64,000 bases of DNA, from assembly GCF_006539165.1 (NCBI RefSeq), contig NZ_BJMM01000017.1, positions 62,001 through 126,000 of the forward strand. The letters run 5' to 3'. A program made the position numbers and the translations under genes. Each line of letters opens with the position of its first letter. The first letter of the stretch is position 1. Under the pieces are notes generated by a model. The model had not been told where the DNA came from, did not search any database, and saw only the letters and a list, made by a program, of their open reading frames with translations. Origin of the DNA: Streptomyces cacaoi (GTDB taxonomy: Bacteria > Actinomycetota > Actinomycetes > Streptomycetales > Streptomycetaceae). Of this stretch, positions 1 through 10,200 are shown in pieces.

Positions 1-863
1 GCTCCGCCCTCCCGGCAGACGGTCTCAGCGCCCCTTCATAACGAGCTGGTTTGTGCAGGTGAGAGCGGAAGCGAGCCAGTGGCGAGCCACTCGCGAGCCG
101 CTGCCGGACCAGTGGGTCCTCTGTCGATCGCGCCGGTGGAAAGAGGCTGGCTTTTGGTTGTATTCGACCCAGCGTGATCGTAGTAGCTGACTGCTCATCC
201 CACGAGAGCGGACCCAACGCGGCTGCCCGTCCGCTCACATTCCTGCGAGCGTGGCGGCGAGTGGACAGGCCGAGGACGACGATTGGCCAGCCGGGAGCAC
301 CAAGCCATTGACAAGCTTCTCTCGCCGGTCTTCGCAGCAGTCAATGACGCCCTCCTCGCAGCGGCTCACGATGTGCCCCCGGTTTGCCCCACTTGCACGG
401 ATAGGTCGCGGAGCCATCGCCACCCACCAGAGGGCCATCACCGCCAGACAACGCCAGCGGTCGTTGCTGCTGGCACGCAGCCCGACGACACGCTGAACGC
501 ACGCCAGGCGACCACGCACCGGAACGCGCAGTAACAGCCGCCGGAACCCAAGCGGGCCGCGTCCATCAGGGGCGATGGACTGTCCCCCTGCGGGCTGACT
601 CACGGGACACCGTGCACCTGCCGGCGCCCCGGTCGCCCTTACGGCCGCACCCGCCAGCGTCTCCAAGTTCTCTTCTCAACTGGGGTGATGCCGCTTGACG
701 GGGTGCCGCGCATCGAGCGTCCATGGTCGTAGCGAAGCGGGACCCACCGCACCGCACACGCGGCCCGTACCGCCCGCGCTCCCCACACCGCACCCACAGT
801 GCACCGGGGGCCGCACCCCGGCCGGGGAACCCCAACCCACTGCACACCGATTGAGGTTCCCTC
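1..863. other. Eroded intergenic region, no supported gene
   Basis: I see no ORF with a recognisable domain, a good ribosome-binding site and streptomycete codon use together. A short plus-strand reading frame at about 283-534 has a plausible helical stretch (AIDKLLSPVFAAVNDALL) and could be the remnant of a small protein whose first half lies in a different frame starting near 251. I cannot name it. The neighbouring gene at 864 is also broken, which fits degraded accessory DNA. Confidence 0.4.
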
Positions 864-1899
864 ATGACAGACAGCACCAAGACACCGGCCCGCCCCTGAC
901 CGGCGACCGCCACGAGCAAGTTGACCGGCGCCCGCGCCCAGATCTTCCAAGCCCTCACCGACAATCCCGGCTGCAGCGCCGCCACCCTCGCCCTATCCGC
1001 CGGACTCAGCCGCTCCACCGCCCGCAAGGCCCTCGCCACATTGGAAGACCAGGGGATCGCCGTAGGCGAGAAGGGCAACAACGCACCTGGCAAAACAACC
1101 CCTAACCTTTGGCACCCGACCCCTGAGGCCGCTCCTGGCCAGGTGCGCCCGCTCCCCGGCCAAGGAAGCGAACCCACACCGGACACCGCCGCTCCCGAGA
1201 CGGGCAGTGCCCAAGAAGAGCAGCCCAAGGCCGAACCGAAGCGTCCGCATTCGGGGAGCGGCGATTCCGCGGAAGTGCACCCGGCCACCGGCCGGGAGGC
1301 GGGAGCACCGCTAAGCCCGGGCCCGGACCATGAGGTGCGTCCGGGTGAGGTCACAGAACCCGAACCCCTTCAGGAAGAGTCAGTGCCCGCCTTGGCCCCG
1401 GACCCGGAGCACGCCGATAACCCGCCCGAGACGCACCCCGCCTCAGCATCGCTCGATACCCGGTCCCCCACCTCACAGTCCGGGGATAGCGCACCAGCAC
1501 GGGAGGAAGGCCGGGAGTCCCGGCCCGAGCGTGTCGCGACTGGCGAACCCGCCCCAGCAGCCAGCACCTCGCAGCCACCAACGGACATCACCCGTCCCGA
1601 ACCTGGGAAGTTCTGCCCCCCCGTGCGGACACTGGCGGCCGTCCGACACCGTCACCGACAGCGGCAGGCTGCGGCCAGGGGCACTGCGGGAAGTGGTCAC
1701 CGCGTTCCTGGCCGCCCACCCCGACGAGGCCTTCACCGCGACCAAGATCAGCCGACACCTTGAGCACAGCTCCGGCGCCACCGCCAACAGCCTCACCGCA
1801 CTGGTCAAGAACGGCATCGCCCGGCAGGTCAGCGAGAACCCCCGCCGCTACCAGTACGTCCCGTCCCAAAGCGACACACCGGCCGACACCAACAACTGA
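864..1899 (+). pseudogene. Two-winged-helix DNA-binding protein, broken by a stop and a frameshift
   Basis: An ATG at 864 has a GAGG ribosome-binding site, but the frame meets TGA at 897-899 after eleven codons. The same frame then continues (a TTG at 921 could restart it) into a MarR-like helix-turn-helix (QIFQALTDNPGCSAATLAL...), then a long Pro/Glu/Ser-rich linker. At a run of seven C (1616-1622) the coding signal moves to another frame, which carries a second winged helix (ALREVVTAFLAAHPDEAFTA...) and ends at 1899. Restoring one frame there gives a protein with a wHTH at each end of a disordered linker, as in proteins of actinobacterial mobile elements. Either a true pseudogene or two sequencing errors. 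Confidence 0.6.
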
Positions 1900-2064
1900 T
1901 CGCACATACAACCGACGGGGGCGACGCACACCTCACGCAGTACGCGCCACAGTATGTCGGGGTCCGCCACGTCCGTCAGTTCGTAGACGGTCTGCGACGT
2001 GCGGTGATGCTAGTGGTCGGCGTCGGGTCGGGCAGGACGCGGGGCTGATGGCGGCGCACATAGC

Positions 2065-2410
2065 TCAAGGTTGCGGGCGGGCCGTGGTGAGGGCGGAGGC
2101 GGTCGCGGTCGCCGGTACGCGTCCCGGTTCGGCTTCGGGCTCGGTCTCCGGCTCAGTCTCGGCGGTCTCCGCCTCCGCCCTCTCCTGGCCCTCGTTCGCG
2201 GCGGTCTCGGCCGCTGCCGCGGACTTTGGCGGCGATGTCATCGATTTCGGCGGTGGCCTGCTGCGCGGCCTCCAGCCGGGCGGCCTGCTTGATGCGGATC
2301 GACTCGACACCGGCAGCCACCGCGGAGCTCGACGGCGCCCTCCAGCGTCTCGGCAACGTCCTCGTCATTGAGGGCGGGGATGTCCCGGGAAGCTCGAACT
2401 GATCGGCCAT
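2065..2410 (-). pseudogene. Small coiled-coil/acidic protein with apparent frameshifts
   Basis: Reading from ATG at 2410, MADQFELPG is followed by unlikely residues. In the neighbouring frame the same bases give a natural sequence (DIPALNDEDVAETLEGAVEL); the first frame then becomes sensible again (AAGVESIRIKQAARLEAAQQ) and runs to about IDDIAAK. A third frame then continues as an Ala/Glu-rich tail (SAAAAETAANEGQERAEAET) that stops near 2065. Thus one base seems lost near 2383, one gained near 2326 and a third change lies near 2219. The intact ancestor would be a short helical protein with an acidic tail, function unknown. Confidence 0.5.
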
Positions 2411-2558
2411 AGGACGGATCTTCAGCGATCGCTCGTGGAGACGCGGCCCGACCCAAACCAGCAGTCGTCAGGGACGCTTCCTAGCCGTTCGAAGGTGTCA
2501 CCTGCTATTCGTCATCTGTCGCCTCTCGCAAACATCTGCGAGTGCCGGCCAGTTGTGG

Positions 2559-2765
2559 TCAATCAGGCGACCCTGGAGTGTGTCGGTCTCTCTCGACCTT
2601 GAATTTCAGGACGGTGCGAAACCACCGCTGGGCCAAACTGTTCCCCGCTCGCCCGCCCAAACGTCTCGCAAGCACGGTGACGACAGCGCCCACCGAAGAA
2701 ATGACCAGAGCAGCCACCGAGAAGACGCTGGAAACTGTCTCAACACCAGACGAGGCGACATTCAT
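2559..2765 (-). CDS. Small membrane protein, coupled to upstream gene
   Basis: 68 aa. An N-terminal hydrophobic helix (about residues 8-32) is followed by a basic tail rich in Arg/Lys, so it is predicted to be a single-pass membrane protein with a cytoplasmic C-terminus. Its ATG overlaps the stop of the upstream 177-aa membrane protein in an ATGA tetranucleotide, which argues that it is a real, translationally coupled gene. No family recognised. Confidence 0.5.
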   Translation of the reverse strand: MNVASSGVETVSSVFSVAALVISSVGAVVTVLARRLGGRAGNSLAQRWFRTVLKFKVERDRHTPGSPD

Positions 2766-3295
2766 GACGTCTCCAGCTCTGCGAGATAGGTACTGGTACC
2801 CGTGCTAATGACAGTCGCTAGCAAAAACAAGAGTGAGTTGCGACCCACGATCTCTTCGTCCACACCGGGGAGGTCACTGGCAGCAGCCATCCAACTAGTA
2901 AAGAACAACACCAGCATGTTGAAAAGACTCCACGCGATGAGCGCCGGGCTCAGCCCTCTTCCCTTCCTCATGAAAGCCTGCCCCAGCGCGCCAGCCGTAA
3001 GGCCGATACAAACGACGTACAAATCTGCGTTATTGGCCAACTCGTAGAAGCTGGTGCTTGGCTGGTTCTTCAGCGACTGCTCGCTCAAGTAACGAGCAAC
3101 CGTGGGCGCCAGAGCAAACACCACCGCACAGACAAACCACAGACCGAGCTTCCCGAACGCGGCTCGCCGTGCAGCGGCGTTGGAGTCAACGGAGCAGTCA
3201 TCAGGCTGCGCGCTCTGAGCGGCAGTGGAAGCCGCCGCGTCTGTCGCTGCAGGCACACCGGTGGGCTGGCCCGGTGGCTGAGCGGTGTCGGTCAC
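2762..3295 (-). CDS. Four-helix membrane protein, unknown function
   Basis: 177 aa from a GTG start preceded closely by a GGGGGAG element. The first 45 residues are Pro/Ala/Thr-rich and probably disordered and cytoplasmic. Four hydrophobic segments follow at about 50-70, 90-108, 115-137 and 152-172. I recognise no enzymatic motif. It forms a two-gene unit with the 68-aa membrane protein downstream and is the only intact unit in an otherwise eroded stretch, so it may serve something still active (for example a mobile-element or toxin-like function), but nothing in the sequence proves that. Confidence 0.6.
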   Translation of the reverse strand: MTDTAQPPGQPTGVPAATDAAASTAAQSAQPDDCSVDSNAAARRAAFGKLGLWFVCAVVFALAPTVARYLSEQSLKNQPSTSFYELANNADLYVVCIGLTAGALGQAFMRKGRGLSPALIAWSLFNMLVLFFTSWMAAASDLPGVDEEIVGRNSLLFLLATVISTGTSTYLAELETS

Positions 3296-3465
3296 ATCTC
3301 CCCCTATACAGCGTGCGACAGCGGCTCTCCGTGCAGGTTTACCTCAAGCTTGAGCTGGTTGAGGCAGTTTCCAGACTCCTGCCTTGCAGAACCCCCGGGG
3401 TACCTGACCGTCGGCGCCTTCTCTCTGACCGTACTTCCCGGGTACCGCTTCGCGACAGCGTCCGC

Positions 3466-3645
3466 GGGCACCGTGCTGCCGCGCCGCGAAGAGGTGGAGG
3501 ACCTCGCCCCTACGTCGGTCGACTACTACACGCGGTTGGAGCAGGCCGGGGGACGCGACATCGGCCCGGATTCTGGACGCGCTGGCTCAGGCGCTGCGGC
3601 TCTGCAAACCGCTGTCCCCGTCACCGACATGGCGTACGGCGTCGT
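3466..3645 (+). pseudogene. XRE-family regulator remnant, frameshifted
   Basis: The stretch encodes LPRREEVEDLAPTSVDYYTRL, which closely matches the helix-turn-helix of the common Streptomyces XRE regulators (LPRREEVAxLAGVSVDYYTRLEQ). About 25 codons later the expected continuation (SARILDALAQALRL) lies in another frame. The N-terminal part before LPRR and the ligand-binding half after it are missing, so only about 55 codons of the parent gene remain. Confidence 0.6.
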
Positions 3646-4250
3646 CGCCCGGGACCCCTGGCCCAGGCACGGTTCGGCGGCGACCTCGCCCGCAGGGGGA
3701 CCCTGGAAGGACCGGTTCGAAGGCGGGGTACGAAGCACTGGCACGTGGCCGATACCGGGCAACCTGGGACGCGCATCGCCATGGCACGTGGGGCCCGCGC
3801 CCGCACGCCGTACCCGGAGATCGGGATGCTTGTCTGCACCGATATATACAGTCGGGCTCGCTCAAAGGTGGCTCGTTGGGCTTCTGACCTGCACATATGA
3901 GGCAGCGAGGGACGTCGTTTCCAAGGACGACACCCGGATCGACCCCCGATGCGATCACCGTCTCGACGCGGGAGGCGCCAGCAGTATCGAGAGCAGTGAA
4001 TAGTGGCCGTCAACCTGTCGCCATTGCTTGCACCCCCATCTGCAAACAGACTCCAGGAACCAGCCCTGACCGTCCTCGCCAGCGCCGCTGAGCCCAGTGC
4101 AGGGCCCAGGTAGCCCGGCCGACATCCGCCTCGCAACCTATTCGGTCCTCGTGGCAGCTCGCGAAAAGCGCCCGTTGCTGAACCACGCCTGCACGGTTGG
4201 GGTTTTCAGGGCGGTGAGCGCGATACCACCACTTACCACCCCGACTCAGC
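3646..4250. other. Gap without supported gene
   Basis: Both strands have only overlapping short ORFs with Arg/Pro-rich, unlikely translations. It probably contains the decayed remainder of the XRE remnant upstream. I see no convincing promoter, RNA gene or repeat. Confidence 0.4.
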
Positions 4251-4724
4251 TCAAGGCGCGACAGCACCGACTACGAACCAAGCAACCTTCGTTTCCCTTG
4301 TCCGGCAAAACCCCCACCCACCGCCAGTCAGCTGATGAACCACCTGCAACCCTCGGCCCCGCTCTCCGAGCAAGCTCAACAGCGAGTCCAGGCCACCGCC
4401 ACGACTCCCCTCCTCCGGCGAAAAGAGGGGGTTGAGCGGCAACTGCGGAAGCTGGGGCAACTCAGGGTCACCGTCCTCGACCTCACAGACCCACTCGGAC
4501 AGGATGCGCTGAAGCCGCACCTCGTACGGCCCGCAGGCATGCTCACTCGCGTTGGCCACCAACTCCGACACCACGAGTTGTGCATCCTCCCGCGTCTCTT
4601 CTTCAACGCCGAGGTGAGCGAGGGTTCTCCCCAGCGCGAGGCGCGCTCCCGCAGCAGGGAGTCGCGTGTCCTCGGCCCAGCGATAGACGACCACGCCGCG
4701 TCCCGCGCGGGCCGGGGCACTCAC
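4251..4724 (-). CDS. HATPase_c-type ATP-binding regulatory protein
   Basis: 157 aa from GTG. The sequence has the Streptomyces anti-sigma-factor-like GHKL fold: an N-box with VSELVANASEHA (around residues 52-63, the Asn that binds Mg-ATP) and a degenerate G-box with GRGLQVVHQLTGGGWG near the C-terminus. Family members bind ATP and usually control partner proteins, not histidine kinases. Its GTG overlaps the stop of a 52-aa membrane peptide in GTGA, and both lie directly downstream of the lanthipeptide enzymes on the same strand, so it is probably the last gene of that operon and has a regulatory or accessory role. Confidence 0.8.
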   Translation of the reverse strand: MSAPARAGRGVVVYRWAEDTRLPAAGARLALGRTLAHLGVEEETREDAQLVVSELVANASEHACGPYEVRLQRILSEWVCEVEDGDPELPQLPQLPLNPLFSPEEGSRGGGLDSLLSLLGERGRGLQVVHQLTGGGWGFCRTRETKVAWFVVGAVAP

Positions 4725-4879
4725 CGTGCCCTCCAGCGAGCGGCGTGACGACCGCCACCGCGGCGATGCCTACCGGGGCCGGGCTCCAAACAGGTCCGCA
4801 CGGGCCCGTAGGCGAATGGTGCACCTCCCAGTGCAACGAAGGAGATCAGCAGACAGACAGTTAGGGTCAAGGGCGGCAT
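4721..4879 (-). CDS. Small single-pass membrane peptide
   Basis: 52 aa, with an excellent GGAGGTG ribosome-binding site 4-5 bases before its ATG. Residues 3-22 (PLTLTVCLLISFVALGGAPF) form one hydrophobic helix; the rest is short and Arg/Gly-rich. The stop overlaps the GTG of the ATP-binding protein (GTGA), suggesting translational coupling. It could anchor or signal to that ATPase, or be a leader whose translation controls it. No family recognised, and a pure leader role cannot be ruled out. Confidence 0.5.
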   Translation of the reverse strand: MPPLTLTVCLLISFVALGGAPFAYGPVRTCLEPGPGRHRRGGGRHAARWRAR

Positions 4880-5053
4880 CGCGCACCTCCGGCAAATCGC
4901 CAATCAGGTCACGACGACGACACCGTCGAGCGGCGCAAGAGCGGAATTGCAACCCACCGAACGGGTGACAAGCTGGCTCGGCATTCGTCCAGAACAGCCC
5001 TGGTCAGCCTTGACCTGCTCTGAAGCCCTGGGGGTCCTCAGGCAGCGAGCAGG

Positions 5054-6088
5054 TCACAGCTCGTACGACCTCTCGGCTGCGTCCGGAGGCGGGTCAAGGA
5101 TCGCATTGCGGGCCGCGAGCGCGAGAGCGCTCTGAGCGCCGAGGGACAGTCCGATCCGGTTCCAGTGGAAGATGACGTGGTAGGCCAAGACTCGGCGGAT
5201 GCCTCGATCGAGAACGCCTGCCGTTACGCCTTCCTTGAGTGCGTTTCCCGTGCGCCGGAAGGCCGCGGCCCATTCGGAAACCCGGTGTAGAGGGGCTCCC
5301 TTGCCAAATACTGGACCGTCCGGGCTGGTGTCGCTGACCAGGAGTTGCCGGATCTGCCGGGTCATTCCCTCAAGGCGGTCTTCGAGCACCTTTCCCGTGG
5401 TGGAGCGGTGCTCTTCGTTGATGACGCGGTCCCAGACGTCTCCTTGTTCCTGCCACTCCAGGCCCGCGGCCTCCATCATGACCGCACACAGGAGCACGGA
5501 CAGTTCACGGCGGCCGAGGGGCACGTCGGTGCGGCCGCCGAGCGACAGGATGTGACGGCTGTCGGCTGTGAAGAGGTGGTGCGCGTTGAGCATGCCGGCA
5601 GCGCCACCGAAGGCGGCAGTCTCCGGCTCGTAGATGCCCGGCCGCCAGCGGCTGAGGTGACCGACCTCGACCAGCTCGTCCAGTTGGGCACCGAGTTCCA
5701 TGCGCACCTGGGACTCCGGGCCGCCGTAAAGACGCAGGCGCCAGCAGGGGTGCTTTCGGATGAACCACCACAGCGAGATCACACCGCGCTTTTCCATGCA
5801 GGCGAGTAAGGGTGCGATGTGCGTGGCTGCTGTCTGCTCGGCGTGCGCCCAGTCGGGGAACTCGACGTAGAACTGCCACCAACTCGTGCGCAGCAGCTCT
5901 TGGCGTGCGAGTGCAGTGTGCCCGGCCCGTTCGAAGACCTCGACCGCGTCGGCGAGTGCTATGGGCTCCATGCCCGCCTTCTGCGCGACATCGTCGACGG
6001 ACTGCCCGGCGATGACATCGAGGACAGCACGGCCCACCGGCCCAGGGGTCGGGGGCCAGGCCACAGGCGTCAGTTGATCAGCAGACAT
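5054..6088 (-). CDS. Stand-alone SpaB_C / thiopeptide-type bacteriocin biosynthesis domain protein
   Basis: 344 aa. After an about 60-residue helical N-terminal segment comes WWQFYVEFPDWAHAEQTAAT... and WWFIRKHPCWRLRLYGG, the hallmark start of the SpaB_C domain (lantibiotic dehydratase C-terminal domain; also in thiopeptide cyclases). In LanB enzymes this domain eliminates glutamate from glutamylated Ser/Thr. The upstream LanB already has such a domain, so this copy is extra; it might assist elimination or catalyse another step on the dehydrated peptide. ATG at 6088 lies inside the lanC reading frame and overlaps it by 19 bp; an ATG three codons upstream is the alternative start. Ribosome-binding site weak, consistent with coupling. 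Confidence 0.85.
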   Translation of the reverse strand: MSADQLTPVAWPPTPGPVGRAVLDVIAGQSVDDVAQKAGMEPIALADAVEVFERAGHTALARQELLRTSWWQFYVEFPDWAHAEQTAATHIAPLLACMEKRGVISLWWFIRKHPCWRLRLYGGPESQVRMELGAQLDELVEVGHLSRWRPGIYEPETAAFGGAAGMLNAHHLFTADSRHILSLGGRTDVPLGRRELSVLLCAVMMEAAGLEWQEQGDVWDRVINEEHRSTTGKVLEDRLEGMTRQIRQLLVSDTSPDGPVFGKGAPLHRVSEWAAAFRRTGNALKEGVTAGVLDRGIRRVLAYHVIFHWNRIGLSLGAQSALALAARNAILDPPPDAAERSYEL

Positions 6089-7293
6089 GCGTCCCATCCA
6101 GTGGTTGGTGTCCGGTCGGCGGAGACCGTTGTGAGGGCCAAAGCGCATCCGGCATCGCCCTCCAGGAGGCCGAGTCCCTTGGCCACCGACGGGCGGGCGT
6201 GGGTAATCAGGTCCTTGCGGAGAGCCGGGAGGAGGGCAGCCAGATGGGGTGTACGGGCGTCGCGGGCTGCCCGGAAGACCGTTTGGTACAGGCCCGCCCA
6301 GCCGTGGCACAGGGTCGTGTCGGAGATCTGGGCGAGTTGCCCGGGGTCGCTGAGGCACTGGTGCAATGCGTCCTCGTAGGTGAGCTGGAGTGCCGGGTCG
6401 TTCAGTGCGATACCGGCGAGCTGCCCAGCTCGCGCAATGCCGGGCGTGCCATAGCACCAGCTCGGCCGGCCGGGTGCACGCTGGTGGGAGCGGCCGGATT
6501 CGAGATCGGCGAGCGTGAGGGGTTCGGGCCACCACGGGCCTGCTTCGCCCTCCAGCCGCCAAGTGTCGAGGTGGTCGCAGATCGCACGGATCGCGCCCGC
6601 CTGCCCCTCGACGCGGACGCCGTGGCGCTCGGCTTGGGCCAGCAGCAGTAGTGGGCCTGTGATGCCGTGCGCTGCGCCCAGGTTTCCGTGTCCGCCCGGC
6701 ATGGTGTGTTCGCGGTGAGGATCATGGTCTACCCACCAGCCAGGAGTGGGATGGTTGTTGTCGAGGGGACGGGTCAGCGCGACAAGGTAGCTGAGAACGC
6801 GTTCCATCGCGCTGCTGTCGGGAGCGCTGCCCAGCAGGTAGGCGCCGATCCCGGTGAGCCCGAAGAAGGTGTCGTATTCGCCGAAGGTTGCCAGGGTGCC
6901 GCGATGCAGCCGGGCGAGAGCGGCGTCGGCGCGGCGGTGCGCCAGGGCGATGACGTTGTCGTGCAGGGCGGAGTAAGCGTCCTGGTAGAGATGTCGCACG
7001 GTGTCGGGGACGGTGTTCAGGACGAAGGCGAGGGCCGGGGCACCGAGGTAGAGGCCGGTGGTGTCGGCTGCGCTGATGTCCCTGGCTGCAGCCTGAGCGA
7101 TCCAGCGGTGCGCGGGCGACCAGGGTGATCGGCCTTGCGCGGCGTACTCGATGTGGAACAGGGCGATGCCGGCGGCGCCCTCGGCGAGGGACTGCTCAGC
7201 CCAAGGTTCGTCCTCGGGTGGTGCGGCGTGCTGCGCCAGGTGCGCGGCGAACTCCTGCGTGAGGGCCTGGGCCTGTTCAAGCTCCGTCGTCAT
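6070..7293 (-). CDS. lanC: Lanthionine synthetase C-like cyclase (LanC)
   Basis: 407 aa. Catalyses Michael-type addition of Cys thiols to dehydroalanine/dehydrobutyrine to form (methyl)lanthionine rings. The zinc ligands of LanC are visible: Cys280 in SWCYG, and Cys329-His330 in LCHGWAG. The GxAHG motif is at 206-210 (GAAHG). Length is that of ordinary class I LanC proteins. The ATG overlaps the lanB stop (ATGA), so the two are translationally coupled. Together with LanB and the FxLD precursor this identifies a class I lanthipeptide pathway. Confidence 0.93.
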   Translation of the reverse strand: MTTELEQAQALTQEFAAHLAQHAAPPEDEPWAEQSLAEGAAGIALFHIEYAAQGRSPWSPAHRWIAQAAARDISAADTTGLYLGAPALAFVLNTVPDTVRHLYQDAYSALHDNVIALAHRRADAALARLHRGTLATFGEYDTFFGLTGIGAYLLGSAPDSSAMERVLSYLVALTRPLDNNHPTPGWWVDHDPHREHTMPGGHGNLGAAHGITGPLLLLAQAERHGVRVEGQAGAIRAICDHLDTWRLEGEAGPWWPEPLTLADLESGRSHQRAPGRPSWCYGTPGIARAGQLAGIALNDPALQLTYEDALHQCLSDPGQLAQISDTTLCHGWAGLYQTVFRAARDARTPHLAALLPALRKDLITHARPSVAKGLGLLEGDAGCALALTTVSADRTPTTGWDACLLIN

Positions 7294-10200
7294 CGTTCAA
7301 CCCGGATCGGCCGGTGACGCAGGGCGATGGTGCGGGCGAGGTGAAGGGTGGCGGCTTCCGCAGTGGGTCCGACCCCGAGCGCGCGCACCTGATGGTGGTG
7401 GAGCAGCGACCGCAGGACCGTCGTCGGGTCGTGCTCCGTCTCGATAAGGGCCTGGCGGTATGCGGTGAGGACTCTGGCGCGCTGTTCCCATGCCTCGACG
7501 ATCTCTGCGCCGCCCTGAAGAGCGAGCGTTTGCTGTTCAGCGTCGTAGAGCTGGATGGCTTGTTCCCTCAACGTCCGGTCGGGTCGCCCGTGGGCCGGAG
7601 TGCGTTCGATCAACCAGGTCCATGCGTCGTCTCGGGACGTGAGCAGATGCGCGGCGATGTCGACGAGACTCACAGCGGTGAGCGACTGGGGTGCGATGTC
7701 GTAGCTGGATGTAAGCCGGATCTGCGCGAGGGCTGCGGTGGAGTCGGCGGCGAACACGCGGTGCGCGGCGTCCATTGCCTGCCCCATCCCGTATCGGCCG
7801 GTCTGGGGCCGGTAGGGCTCGAAGGTGAGGCTGGACAGCAGGCGCTGGTGGTGAAGGTCGGTCGCCCAGCCGTTCACTGCGGCGGCCGCTGCCCCGTAGT
7901 CGCCAGTGAGGTGCAGAGTGAGGGCGAGATGTTGTCCGGCCTCTGGGCGGGCGAGTTCCCGGTGTCGGGTGAACCACCACATCGGCTGGTCGAGTGCAGC
8001 AAACAGGCGCGGTAGTTGCCGGTCCAGGATTTCGTCGTACCGGTTGGGGTGGGTGTGCAGATGCATCCGCAACACCTCGCCCTCACCGGGGAGCTGCACA
8101 GGCGGAGTGGGCTGGTGAGCTCGGAGCGAAGGAAGCGGTGTACTGGAGGCCGCGGGTGCTATCCGTATGAAAGCGAGCAGGATCTCGTGGGCCCGGCCGA
8201 TCCAGCCGTACTGGCCGTCGTCAGCGACCTCGCGCAGTTCCAGTTCGCGGACGTCGTGGAGTCGGGCGCGAACGAGGCGGCGCTGCACAGGGTGATCGAG
8301 GTCGACGGGGAGCCGCTGGTCGAACTCGGTCAAGGAGACGCGGTTCGGGACGTTCAGGCGTACGCGCCATGCGGCGAATGCCGCCTCCCACTTCTCGTAT
8401 GGAGCCCGTCGGCCGGGCAGGTCCTTGGCGTTGAGCAGCCAGCGAGCCGAGGTCAAGGTGGTGCGGCCGTAGCGGACACGCGGCAGATACGGCAGGTGGG
8501 CGGCTGCGCCGAAGTCGAACTTCTTGTAGACCGCGCGTCGGGCGCCTGCGACCTCGGAGAGGAACCGAGCCAGGGGCGGGGTCTGGATGCCCGCCTCCAG
8601 CGCGTGCGTCACCCGTACGTCGATCGGGCGACCGGTGGAGAGCTGTACGAGGTGCAGATTGCGGGCATCCGCAGTGACAGCGATGTCCTCCAGATCGATC
8701 GGCTCACCCTTCTCTGCGGGGTGCTCGGCGAGCGGGATCACGTACGGAAGGAGCTGGTCGGTGCGCGCCACATTCTCGTTGCGGCGTCGGCGCGGTCCGA
8801 AGGAGAGCTGCGCAGTGACAGCGTCGGTGCGTGCCGTGTAGGAATCCGCGAGCAGACACCGTTGCTCGGCGGGCATCAGGTGCGCGAAGCGGCCGAGCAT
8901 GCTGCTGCCAGAGCGGGGAACGCCGGTGATTTCGAGACTGAACGCACCGCTGGCCAGGGCACGAGTGGAGGGTGAGTGGACCTCGAACGCGATTTCGCTG
9001 CGATCTCCGTATAGAGGTTCGTCGGTTCCGGCGGCCTGCGCGAGTTCGGTGATCGTGGCGTCGTCGAGGACAAGTTCGCTCCGGCCTTCCATGTGCATCC
9101 GCTGGAGGAGCTTGAGGATCAGCGCGTCGCATTCGGTGACGGGTGTGGGGGGCTTGCCCCGCTCGGCGCCGACGTATTCGGCGGGCCAGCCCAGGCCGCT
9201 GTCGGCAACAAGGTCGAGGACGGGCACGGCTGCGCCCACGCCGTACTGGGCACGGAAGCGGCGATGGTAGTCGCGCCACTGTTGATAGCCGTAGGGCAGC
9301 GGGCTGACGCGATGCAGGACCTCGACGGCCTTCTGCGCTTCGGCGACGACCGCCGCAGGGAGCTGCGCGTCGCAGTCCAGGACGGTGTCCACGAGCATCG
9401 GGGCGGGGGCGACGGTCGAGTGGGCGGCCATCCGGGCGGTCATGGTGCGCAGATCGGTGCTGGCTGCCGGCTCGGCGTGCGCGGCAAGGTCGTCGCGTAG
9501 CTCGTACAGGTCGCGCGCCTGCGCATCGATGTCAGGGAAGGAATGTGCGTCGGCCTTCTTGAGCTCGGTGCACACATGATCCAGCGCGTCAGGGGCCGTC
9601 ATGGGCGGGCGCAGGCTGGTGATCAGGAGGTTCTGTGCGATGAGTTCCCGCAGAACCTGGTCGATCTCCCCACCCGCCCCGGCCGGAAACATGGTGGTCA
9701 GGCGATCGCGTAGGTCCTGATAGCGAATCGGAGTGCGAGCGGCACGCATTGCTGCGTTGACCGGTCGGGACAGCCGCATGGATATCTCGACGGGAGCCAT
9801 GAGACGAGCGTGACCGTCAGCGGGCGGGCCGGGCGCGGTGAGCCGATCACCTCGGACCTGGGCGGTGTTGTTGGCGACCAGCGAGAGACGTTCGAGGAGT
9901 TCGGGGTGCTGCTCCAGGCCCCGGATGACGTCACTGATCCACTCGCCGTCGGCCCGTAGGTGCACCCGGTGCTCGGCGCCCCAATGCACGTGGGTTGTCG
10001 TTCCGAGGGTGAGTGGAGCTGTGCCGGCGAACAGACCGAAGGGCGTCGGCCGTCGTTGCCAGCGCAGGAGATAGGACACGACGGACAGAGCGGCCCGGCG
10101 AATCTGCCGAGTCGACGTGGCCCGGCCGCGGACGATGTTCTCGACAGATCGGGTGAGCACCGGGCTGGCGGCGAACAGGGCGTTGCGTACGTCGGGCCGC

